From Cheilinus undulatus (Eukaryota > Chordata > Actinopteri > Labriformes > Labridae): a stretch of 64,000 nucleotides of DNA. A program made the translations under genes and the position numbers. The stretch covers positions 1,553,177 to 1,617,176 of the forward strand of contig NC_054886.1 of NCBI RefSeq assembly GCF_018320785.1. The letters are read 5' to 3'. The notes under the pieces are model-generated. The model searched no databases, had not been told where the DNA came from, and saw only the letters and a list, made by a program, of their open reading frames with translations. Position 1 is the stretch's first letter, and each line of letters starts with the position of its first letter. Positions 24,176-33,964 of the stretch are shown here, in pieces.

Positions 24176-24779
24176 GACGATGAATGACTTGATAAACATT
24201 AGGAGGTAGTGAAGATGATTTTCATTTCTTTGGCAAGGACTAATTTGCAAACATTTGTTGGTTACAACAAGGGCTGGGCAATATTTAGAGTTTTAAAGAT
24301 GTATTGCCATTTTTTTCAAATGAGGCTAGACAATACACTATGCATCACAAAGAGTTCACTGATGTTGACCAGAAAAAGGGAAAAGAGGAGACGTGGGGCC
24401 GATTGCTCTGTAAAAATACAGTATTCTTTACAATAAGAACCACTATGGTGGTCTTCATATTGACAACAAGGTAATCTGTTAAATCTGTTAAATGTTTGGT
24501 ATGAATGAAGACTTAAAGTTTATTTTCTTTTCTCCAAGGTGCAGTTTTTCTTTTATTTTTTTAAATGTGAAGTGCCTTTGTGACATTTTTTTCATGTGAA
24601 TTTAAAACTGAACTGACTTTCTTTTTTACTGCTTCACAGACAATCTGTGTCTATGTACAAAGCTGTGAAAATTTATTTCTGGCCTTTCTGATTTTTCAGA
24701 TCATTAAACAAATTTTATTATTGGACAAAGATAACCTAAGAGAATAAAACATCCTTACTTATATTATGATTACATTTAT

Positions 24780-25700
24780 CTAGGGAATAATGCCACCCAA
24801 ACCCATCTGGCCCTGTGTGAAAAAGTAATCACACCTTAAACCTTATAAGTGGATGTGCCGTGCTTGGCAGCAACAACTGCAAGCAAGCGTTTGCTAAAAC
24901 TGGCAATGAGTCGCTTTGGAGGAATTTTGGCCCACTCTTGGCTAGGCCATTTCAAAAATGTAATTTTGTTGTAAAGCCACTCGGAGGTGGACTTGCTGGT
25001 ACGTTTTAGATCATTGTCCTGCTGAGTAACCCTGGTGTGTTTGAGCTTGAGGCCACCAACTGATGAATGGCCATTCTACGTCAGGACTTTCTGTTAGAGA
25101 GTGAAATTTGTGGTTCCATCAATCACAGCAAGTAGTCCAGGTCCTGAAGCAGCAAAGCAGCTCCAGATCATCACACTGCCACCACCATGTTTGACTCTAC
25201 GTCAGATCTATCCTTCCAAAAAGTTCAACTTTTGTCTCGTCAGTCCACAGAATGTTTTCCCAAAAGTCTTGGGGATCATAAAGATGTTTTTTTTGTCAAG
25301 CCTGGGATGTGCTTTTGTGTTCTTTTTGGTCAGCAGTGGTTTTAGCCTTGGAACTCTCCTAAGAATGCAATTTTTGCCCAGTTTCTTGTTGTTGAATCAT
25401 GAACACTGACCTTCACTGAGTCAAATGAGGCCTGCATGCTTTTAGATGTTGTTCTGGGTTCTTTTGTGACCACCTGGATGGGTTGTTGATTTGCTTTTGG
25501 AGTAACTTTGGTAGGCTGGCCACTCTTGGGAAAGTTCACCTCTGTTCAAAGTTTTCTCCATTTGTGGATAATGGCTCCCACCATGGATCGCTGGTGTTCC
25601 AACGCCTTAGAAATGGCTTTGTAAGCTTTTCCAGACTGATAGATGTACTAGTCTTTATCTCTCATCTGGCACTAGTGTGCCTTGGGGATCTGGCTGGGCC
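24780..25700 (-). pseudogene. Tc1-like transposase relic
   Basis: On the minus strand, a Tc1-family transposase can be followed from its N-terminal DNA-binding region (about 25690) to near its C-terminus (about 24830). Recognisable pieces are 'TKEPRTTSKSMQASF', 'KVSVHDSTTRNW' and a complement of the typical 'PKDFWENVLWTDE' area. Stops and frameshifts interrupt it repeatedly. These transposases cut and paste DNA at TA sites using a DDE catalytic triad, which is not intact here. I could not fix the terminal inverted repeats with confidence. Confidence 0.75.
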
Positions 25701-25829
25701 CCTGAAAACCCCAGGGTATGGTTTGACCTCAGTTGTGATTTATTGATGAATTATGACTTCATCTGGCAAGCTATTATTGACTTGAAATTGGTGTTGCAAT
25801 AATTAATTCATGTTACTTTTCACCACGTT

Positions 25830-27215
25830 AACAACATTTGTCAACCCATTCTGCCACTTATTTTGACAACTGAAACCATTATTACCACTTTTTTGCAATT
25901 TTGCATTTTTTTATACCTTTGACCCATTTTTGTCACTTTTTTGGAACTCTTTGCCACATCTAACCCATTTTTGCTACTTTTTGCCAGGTTTTGCCTACTT
26001 TTCTTATTTGGACATTTTTTTTGCCATTTTTTCATCACTTTTAGCCCCTTTTTACCACCTTTTAGTAAATAACCCTTTTTGCCACTGTTAAGTCACTTAT
26101 TTTGATAACTTAAACCATTTTTGCTGCTTTTTTGCAAATATGCAACTTTTTAAAAAACACTTTTGACCCATTTTTTTGACCCCTTTTTGCCCAATTTTGC
26201 CCATTTTTTAAAATCACTTTTAATCTGTTTTTTTAACCACCTTTTTACAACATTTAACCTTTTGGCCACTTGTGACCCACTTATGCCATATTTTTTACAC
26301 TTTCAACAGGTGTTGGCCACATTTAACCAATTTTTGCTTCTTTTTTTGCCAGTTTTTGCCTACTTTTGCTATTTTTTTGACATTTTTTGCCATTTTTCTG
26401 CCAATTGTAACCTATTTTGCCACCTTTTTTGACACTTTCAACCCATTTTTTGCCACCTTCTTGCCAATTTTTTGCCCACTTTTATCTTTGTTTAGCACAG
26501 TTTTGCCCATTTTTAAAAATGATCTTTAACCTGTTTTAACCACCTTTTTATAACATTTAACCCTTTTTGGCCACTTGTAACCCATGTATACCAACTTTTT
26601 GACACTTTCAACAATGTGTTTCTACTTTTAACCAAGTGGCAACTTCCGGTCCTGAAAAATGAAGTGCAAAGTGCAAAAAATTGCTATACCGCGAGTGTCC
26701 ACTTGAGGCTGGCTGCAGGAACACTGGAAGTCCCATCTGATCAGCTGTTAAACAGCCGGTTTTGACACTAGAAATAAACTGGTTTACAGCCTGGTTCAAA
26801 ACACCAAACGTGTCTCATTAGCTAGTGTCTTATTATGCTCCAACTGTACGGGGGGTGAATTTTTAGCTTGGCAAGCAGAGGCTCCGTTTCTGTCAACCAA
26901 AATGCTAGCTAGCAGGTTGACAGGAAGTAGCGCTTAGTGGGCGGGCCGTTAGGTTGATCCAAAGTTTGGCTGAGACTGCAATTTCAATATGGAAGCCTCC
27001 ACGGGTTGGCTTCAAGAGCTGTTTGAGTCCGCCTAGTGTAAGCAGACGACTGACGTCACACGGGGTTTGTCCATTTCTTTATACAATCTATGCTTTTAAC
27101 CCATTTTTTGGTCCCTCATGCCAATTGTTACCCATTTTTGACTTTGTATTGCCACTTTTGCCCAATTTTGCCATGTTTTTTCATCACTTTAAACCAATTT
27201 ACGCCACCTTTTGTT
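25830..27215 (-). repeat. Degenerate pyrimidine-rich tandem array with insertion
   Basis: From 25830 to 26630, and again from 27095 to 27215, the plus strand repeats phrases like ttttgccacttttaaccc. This is the complement of the purine-rich arrays at 23510, 28740 and 37500. The block at about 26636-27090 is different: it starts aagtggcaacttccggtcc and ends ttctttatacaatctatg, a phrase common in fish interspersed repeats, and seems to have inserted into the array. The Phe/Pro-rich frames here are compositional. Confidence 0.65.
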
Positions 27216-27594
27216 AACTCCCAGTTGGCTGGGCCCCAGAAACCTGTCCCCTTTATCCCCCCTTATGGGCCACCGTGACTGTTAGTCTGATATAGATCAC
27301 AGCATGATTTATATATTTTTAAAATATTTTTAAACCTACTTCACTTTGTCAGACAGGTTCTGGCAGGAATCAGATCTAACTGTAGCTAGGGCCATTGAAA
27401 TTAGCTTTCAATAAAATGTGGTTAATCCAAGTAATTCACATTTTTACTGGGTGGGAGTTAGGTTTGGTTGGCTTTTGTTCCCTTAAGAAATGACATCATC
27501 ATTTAAAAACAGTTTTTTATTCACCTGTTTTATCTCTAATATTGAAATGTGTTTGATAAACAATTAAGAATGACAAATGTGCAAAAAAAAAAAA

Positions 27595-27638
<44 letters not shown>
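27595..27638. repeat. (AT)n(AC)n microsatellite
   Basis: About ten AT units run directly into about eleven AC units, preceded by a poly-A tract. Confidence 0.95.
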
Positions 27639-27798
27639 TTAAAGCTTAAGAAGGGGGCAAATCTCTTGCAATTTGAAAATACATGCTTATTTCTGGACAG
27701 AAGAAAGTATGAATACCAAATGTTCACACTATTCATCTTTTTTTTCTCAGCTTTTCTTTTCAGCCTCAGCTGCTGCCTTTAAAAATTCTCAAACAAAC

Positions 27799-28254
27799 AT
27801 GACAGAGCCGCGCAACCCAGGAATGTCCTCTATTCCTCAGACAGCCCCAGCTCACACCGAATCCACCTCCACTGCAGTAGAAATGGACCCAGTGGAGTAT
27901 ACACTTAGGAAGCGCCTTCCCAGGAAACTCCCCAAGAGACGGAACGACGTCTACGTCAACATGAAGACTGATTTCAGGGCTCAGCTTGCGCGCTGTCAGA
28001 AGCTGCTGGAGAGTGGGGGCCACAGAGAGATCTGTGTGCATGGTCTGGGCCTGGCCATCAACAGGGCTATCAATATTGCTCTTCAGCTGCAGGCCAGCAG
28101 CCAAGGGGTGCTGCAGCTGGCAGCCAACACTTCCACAGTGGAGCTGGTGGATGACCTGGAGCCTGAAGATCCTGATGAGGCCGGGGAACCAATGACTCGC
28201 ACACGAAACAACTCTGCCATTCATATTAAGGTTTTTTATCCTGACCCTCAGTGA
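27799..28254 (+). CDS. pop7: Ribonuclease P/MRP protein subunit p20 (RPP20)
   Basis: 151 residues. RPP20 is an Alba-fold protein that pairs with RPP25 and binds the P3 region of the RNase P and RNase MRP RNAs, in nucleoli, for pre-tRNA 5' maturation and rRNA processing. The family core is unmistakable: DPVEYTLRKRLP (about 36-47), YVNMKTDFRAQLARCQKLL, IHGLGLAINRAINIALQLQA-type sequence (here with VHGLG), AANTSTVELVD, then RNNSAIHIKVF at the C-terminus. Human RPP20 has 140 residues; the extra length is in a Pro/Thr-rich N-terminal segment. The frame is open upstream, but the ATG at 27799 is the first to follow the polypyrimidine acceptors at 27750 and 27763, so it is chosen as start. The coding region is intronless, as in human. 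It lies convergent to epo. Confidence 0.96.
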   Translation: MTEPRNPGMSSIPQTAPAHTESTSTAVEMDPVEYTLRKRLPRKLPKRRNDVYVNMKTDFRAQLARCQKLLESGGHREICVHGLGLAINRAINIALQLQASSQGVLQLAANTSTVELVDDLEPEDPDEAGEPMTRTRNNSAIHIKVFYPDPQ

Positions 28255-28612
28255 CCTTAAAGTGAACTGAAGATCCTAAAGTATTAGAAAAAAAAACTTT
28301 TGGTCTGGTGGGACTATACGTGGAGAAATATTAAAACTGTAGCACAATGGCTGTTAATGCACCACCTGCCTGAGTGGGAATTCTCCAATCTGGGAAACCA
28401 GAGTTAATTTAATTTGTTAAATGTTGTCATGTGTTGTCTCAAACTGTAACTGTTTTCAGTTTGTAGGTCTTGTAGTAGGAGTAGTGTTAGCTAGATAAAA
28501 CATATATGTTCTGTAGTATTTGTTGAAATGGGTGTGCCAAATGTTAATAACCAAGTGTCTTTAATTTTAAGGCGGAGAGTATGAGTATGGCTTCATGTCT
28601 GGTTGTTTAAAA
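28255..28612 (+). other. pop7 3' untranslated region
   Basis: Non-coding sequence after the stop. ATTAAA at about 28330 is one candidate poly(A) signal. A full AATAAA (about 28648) lies just inside the hAT-like insertion that starts at 28613, so the element may supply an alternative 3' end. Confidence 0.4.
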
Positions 28613-29512
28613 CAGTGTTTCTCAACCTTTTCAGCCTGTGACCCCCAAAATAAAGATGCCAGAGACCGGGACCCCCCACTGTAACAGCCATGCATAACGA
28701 GAACAGTCATGTGCAGGCAAAGCTGTCCATAAGGGGGGGGGGGGTTAAAAATGTCAATAAAAAGGTGGTGAATTTGGAGTTTAAAGTTAGCAGAAATGGG
28801 TTAGAAGTGGCAAAAATAGAATAAAAGTTGCAAAATATGTGGCAAATTTGGTGAAATTGGATTTAAAAGTGGGAAAAGCAGGTTAAACTAGTAAAAATGG
28901 GTTAACTCGGAAAAAATAGGCAGAAGTTAGTTAAACTGTGGTAAAAATTTGATTAAAGCTGCAAAATGTTTGGAAAATTTGGTGAAATTAGATTTGAAAG
29001 TGGGAAAAAGCAGGTTAAACTGGTAAAAATGGGTTAACTCAGGCAGAAAAAATAGGCAGAAATTGGTTAAACTGACAAAAATGACCGTAACAAATCTTAA
29101 AATGTGGTTAAATTGGGGGAAAAAAGGGGCGTACAAGCGGTAAAAATAAGTTTATAGTGGCAATAATGGATCAACAGAGGTAATAATAGGCAGAAAGTAG
29201 CAAAAATTAGTTTGGAAGTGGCAAAAATGGACAGAGAAAAGTGATTGAAAGGGTTTCAAATGGGCAAAAATGGGTTTGGAGTGGGGAAATTGTGTCAAAA
29301 TTTGAAAAATTGGTGGGGAAAGTGATGAAAATGGGTTAGAATTTTGCAAAATTGGGGTAGTCAAAAGTGGGTCCACATTTTGCAGAAATTGGTTAAAAGT
29401 GGCAAATAATAGTGACAAATTTGTATGGGGAAAAATGATTTTAAAAATATTTTTAATTTTTAAGGCATCTGGCGACCCCCTCTTAGTGTCTCCCCCACGT
29501 TGAGAACCACTG
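28613..29512. mobile_element. hAT-like element, 900 bp, with internal tandem array
   Basis: Perfect 8-bp target duplication GTTTAAAA at 28605-28612 and 29513-29520. Left end CAGTGTTTCTCAACCT; complement of the right end CAGTGGTTCTCAACG. The interior from about 28740 is a degenerate array of 'ggcaaaaatgggtt' phrases that also occurs without ends at 23510-24045. No transposase is present. Confidence 0.9.
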
Positions 29513-29520
29513 GTTTAAAA

Positions 29521-30818
29521 GATATGAAAACAAAAAGTCAGATGTTTACATTTGAAGCTGGTGTTATTTCTGTTACTGTCCACAAGATGTCAGTGTTACA
29601 CATCTTTAGTTTGAGCTGATGGTGGTGTATTTCTGTAGATCTTTTTATATTTTAAGATTGAATTGACAATACACTTCTAACCATAAATGGTGATGAAGAG
29701 CGCAAAAAATTGATCAAGTTGTTCATCAGGGTGACCAGCGCCTGTGATCAATATCTGAACTGCAGAAATTAGAAAACAAGACAGAGTTCCTGATATAAAG
29801 TAACAGACTTCCATCGCCTTTGTTTTCTGTGCTGCTTTCTTTATCCAACAATAATGTTTTGTACTTAAGTAGCTAATTCTACAGTGATTGGACAAAACAA
29901 CTTAAAATCAGCAGGAAGAAAACATGTACGAACTTCCTTAAAAAACATCTTCCACTCGCACAACCAGATTTAAAAACAAGGAAAAAACAAGGAAAACACT
30001 TCACTGGTCTGGAGAAGTTTTTGCATTCATTTCATTAAAAGACTGAGACGAACTAATTGCTTGCCTGTTGTTTGATGACGAACAATGAAAGGAGGAAAGA
30101 CAGCGTTGGCGTCAGATTCTGGAAAACTCTTTGCAATCACAGCCTCACAGGATGTGAAGTTTAACATCCAAACAGCATTTTTCCAGACAGCCTGGCTGTC
30201 TAAGTAGAGACTGGTTGAGTTTTGGTTACAAAGCGACAAAAACAGTTGATAACAGCGTCACAGTTCATCACTGAACTCTTCCTCTGCATCAACTTTTTCA
30301 TCTTTCTCCACAATATTTGGAAGAAACACAGAGTTTAAACTGGAACAAACAATCTTTATAAAAGGAAGACAGCAGCAGCAGTAAATGTATTCAGTGTTTA
30401 ACACGAGAACATGTTTAAAACAGCAAAAATGTTGAAGATCAGACACTAAAAAATACATTTAATGGAGCTTTAAGGTAGAAAATCTGTATAAATAGTGACT
30501 CTTAAATTACATTAAAATACTCACTGAAAAAAATCCAAAAAGATACACTCATTTCAGTTAGGCATAGTCAAAGTTACAAGCTTTTGTGATGAGCCCGCAG
30601 TGGTATAGGTATTGGATGCTTTGTTGGGACTTCACAGACCTCGGATTACAGGGTGTTTCACTCAACATCACACGAAAGGGAGTGATGATGGGCTGAATAT
30701 CAGCATTCTGTGATTCAGCCACAACCTCCAGTGATATTGGCTTTATAAAACACTTCTACCAGCAACATGCAGTATGAGAAAGGTTACAAAATTCAAACTC
30801 TAGCAATATAACCTAGAC
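29521..30818. other. No firm gene; possible terminal exon on minus strand
   Basis: On the minus strand an acceptor (tttgttccag, near 30346) is followed by an acidic frame ending KVDAEEEFSDEL and a stop at about 30266. It reads like the C-terminus of a real protein, but no upstream exon was found and the protein is not recognised. The block at 30600-30780 resembles a common fish repeat. Confidence 0.2.
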
Positions 30819-31236
30819 CAGGGGTGTCAAACTCAAGGCCTGAGGGCCAAATCTGTCCCATGGTACAGTTATACCCGGCCCGCAGGATCATATCATATTA
30901 TAACTGGCCCATCAGTATGAGGTCAGCAGATTTCCTCCACTTTAAAAATGTAAATTTAACCTTGATGATTTAAAACATCCTTAAGTCATAAAAAATATGA
31001 AAAACTAAAGAGTAAAAATTTATCAGATAAAAAGTCAGGAATGTGGGGGAAAAAATGTATTTGTGTTTTCATTTCATACTTTCAATACTGCATCTCAGGA
31101 TTACAACTTAAACCTACGATTTTGAATTTTTATTTCATATCTTAAAATTTTCAATTCATAATTGTAACTTTATCACATTTTGACCTTTTGGATTCACAAT
31201 TTTAAGTTTTAAGTCCTATTTTCACATTTTTAACTA

Positions 31237-32319
31237 GGGTAAGCGTACCCATTAAGCCCAGGCACCATTTAAGCCCACTTGCAACTTTGAAGTCAATTTA
31301 AAAAAAAACCAGGGGCCTGTCTAATGCTATACAATATTTTGGTCCAATCACACAGTTTCTTAATTATATGTCAGTTTTTGACACAAATCACATTTGTCGA
31401 TGTTGAATAAGGCTCGCCTACATGCGTGCAGTCTCAAGGAGGCTCTGATAAAGTCGCCTCAAAACTGTGGTGTTTTGGGACCCCTCAGAAAGAATCTCAT
31501 GTGTTTCAATAGGATATAATGGAATTTTGAGGTTTGATAGCTTTTCACTGTAATCCTGTGTTGGATGTTGTTACATTTAACTTCATTAACATGGGTACGT
31601 CACAGATCACACACTGCCCAGAGGAATTGTTATGTCAGTTAATTTTGCATAATAATTTGTTTACAGTGAGAAAAATGCCAACAAAAAGGAAGACTTACAG
31701 CAACTGTCCTAAAATCAACATTGTTACAAGCCAAACATTAAATCCAAGTTCAATAAGATATTGCTGATGCACTGTAATGTTATTTAATACTTTTAAAAAC
31801 AAATATATTTTTTTTATTTTGTCCACATTGAATTTAATTTGGTCAACATTAAATAAAATGTTCAATGAAATGTTCAATACTGAAGCCAGTGAAAATGAGT
31901 TTTAGGCCTACTTACTCATGTTTGTGGTGGTCCATTTTTACAAGCCAAACATTAAATCCAGGTTCAAAAAATAAATTGTGTTTAACATGTATAACATGTC
32001 ACTGAATTAATATGTGATTACTACCTGAAAAAATATAATAATTTTTAAAATTTCTGTCAATAAATGTGGTTGTGGGCTTATTTGGAACACACTGGGGCTT
32101 AAATGGTACTTTGGTACCAATTAAGCCCATGCCAGACTTTTGACTTTATTCATAAATTTCTTTAATTTGTTCTTTAAAATATGCATAAGTAAATAAATAT
32201 ACCTTCAAATGAGAGATTAATCCTTCATTTGAACAAATGATCATATTTATAAACCACCTTAGTATTTATGAAAAATACGTGAACTTAGATTTTAGTGGGC
32301 TAAATGGGTACACTTACCC
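31237..32319. mobile_element. TA-flanked DNA element nested in family B copy
   Basis: Comparison with the empty site in the copy at 40291-41106 (ttaactaaatatttcaaatt) shows a 1,083-bp insertion here, flanked by TA on both sides (31235-31236 and 32320-32321). The ends, GGGTAAGCGTACCCATTAAG and the complement of GGGCTAAATGGGTACACTTA, form inverted repeats of at least 20 bp. 'TTAAGCCC' words recur near both ends. A direct repeat (acaagccaaacattaaatcc) occurs at about 31728 and 31940. No transposase was recognised. A TA duplication suggests Tc1/mariner-type mobilisation. Confidence 0.85.
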
Positions 32320-32756
32320 TATTTCAAATTTCATCGCATGTTTTGACCTTCCAATTCCTAACTTTGACTTTTTACCCTTAAATGCCTCATCATATTTGAT
32401 ATACACTTTTGCGGGAACTCTATCTAATCAAAATGATCAATAAATAACGTAAAAATATTTTTAATACAGGGAGATAAATTATTTTTAAAAAGCCCTACAG
32501 TGGATTATTGGTTGCCAAAATGCTTTAATGTATCAAATGTGACACATAAAAATATATATTTAATTTTATCAAAATTTTTCTTTTTTTGGATTTGGGTAGA
32601 AGGTTAAATAAATATTTCAGTTCCAAAAATTGTGAATTTTCTGGCTATTATTTGAGTCAACAGGCTTTAAGGGGTTAATCTCACACTTTTACCTGTTAGA
32701 CTCAAAATACATGATTTGAACTCATATTTTGACCTTTTAACTCATTATTTTGACTT

Positions 32757-33081
32757 TTTATCTCATATATTTACATATAAAAACATTATTTTAACTTTAT
32801 ATTTCATATATTTATATATAAAAACATTATTTTGACTTTCTATCATATACTTACTTATAAAAACATTATTTTGACCTTCTATCTTATATTTACTTATAAA
32901 AACATCATTTTGAATTCCTATCTCACATATTTACTTGTAAAAACATTATTTTGACTTCTATTTCATATATCTATTTGTAAAAACATTATTTTGACTTTCT
33001 ATCATATATTTACTTGTAAAAACATTATTTTGACCTTTATTACATATATTTACTTGTAAAAACATTATTTTGACTTTTAAT
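32757..33081 (+). repeat. ~43-bp minisatellite inside the family B element
   Basis: About seven or eight units of the form 'tatttacttgtaaaaacatt' plus 'attttgacttt'. The copy at 40291-41106 has a single such unit at the equivalent place (about 40860), so the array expanded in this copy. Confidence 0.8.
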
Positions 33082-33381
33082 ATGCGTTTTTACCTTTTGA
33101 ACTCATTCATTTATTTTCTTTATCTCAGAGTTTGAGCTCTTAAACTTATCATTTTGTTTTCTTTGAATTTCAAAAGTTCTTTTTTTTTTGCCCATAATTT
33201 ATCGCTGGTGAAAATGAGGTTGACAGTTATGGTTTAATGTTGACACTGTTAGGCCCTCAGGTTAGACCTAAATTCAAAATCCAGCCTCTGCTGTGATTGA
33301 GTCTGACACCCCTGCCCTAGAGCCAAAGCTTGACTAGGACTTCAGTTGCCTAAGAGCAGATAAACATTTCTGGCTGCTTTG

Positions 33382-33455
33382 CTGTGAGTCTACACGTTAC
33401 CACGGAACGAAGCGGTGCATGTATTTGAAGCTGTTCAGGTGACCTGTATGACTCA
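33382..33455 (-). promoter_or_regulatory. Candidate hypoxia-responsive 3' enhancer of epo
   Basis: On the minus strand, downstream of the epo stop, a HIF-binding core ACGTG (33397-33393) is followed six bases later by CACAG (33386-33382). The human EPO 3' enhancer pairs ACGTG with a CACAG ancillary site eight bases apart. Nearby are a nuclear-receptor-like half-site (tgacct, 33440-33445; AGGTCA on the minus strand) and a perfect AP-1 site TGACTCA (33449-33455). The module lies about 570 bp 3' of the stop in non-repeat DNA. The function is inferred. Confidence 0.4.
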
Positions 33456-33494
33456 GAGGAACCAGCCTGGCCAATCTGGACAAAGACCGTCCCC

Positions 33495-33500
33495 TTTAAT
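33495..33500 (-). terminator. Candidate epo poly(A) signal
   Basis: ATTAAA on the minus strand, about 465 bp after the epo stop and just before the candidate 3' enhancer. No AATAAA was seen between the stop and the repeat ending at 33314. Confidence 0.35.
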
Positions 33501-33964
33501 AGTAACTATCTTCAGAGCATTTGGCTGACGCTTCCCGGTGACGCTGTAAAATCCATAATTCCCTCTAAAGAGGTGACGGGTCAAGCCCACTGGAAACTGT
33601 CCCACATTCACACTATGTACATATTTGGATTTGCAGTCCTAACACACACACTCACACAAACAAAGGTACATACACACAAAGTGCAAGAACGTGCCAGTGA
33701 AACAGCTGTTCCCCATAGGCCTCATTCTGATTAGTGTGTGCTCCATCATGTTCATGTTTTACATTGACATTCCAAAGTGCAGTAGTCTCCAGTCCATCCA
33801 AAGCCTATCTGGGGCCGACCTCTCCTTTCAGCCTCCTCCTGTGTGAGGATTGCTGTGTCTCTTTCTCCTACTTTACTGCTTCTGGCAGCCAGAGTGCAGA
33901 TCAGCAGTGTCTAGTCCCTCCTCTTGCCTTGGGAAACAAATTAGGTTCACCTGGAGGAGAGAAG

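Larger units (their letters stand above)
30819..33314 (+). mobile_element. hAT-like family B element, 2.5 kb, with nested insertion
   Basis: Left end CAGGGGTGTCAAACTCAAGG and complement of right end CAGGGGTGTCAGACTCAATC are inverted repeats. The flanks ACCTAGAC and CCCTAGAG match at 6 of 8 positions. The interior is made of 'gaccttttaactcat' phrases. Other copies: 34790-35711 (inverted), 40291-41106, 54209-55253, and fragments at 1923 and 45327. Another element sits within it at 31237-32319. Confidence 0.85.

Noticed and set aside
26163-26529. Phe/Pro-rich plus-strand frames
   Set aside because: Same explanation: the complement of the purine-rich array, with no conserved protein features.
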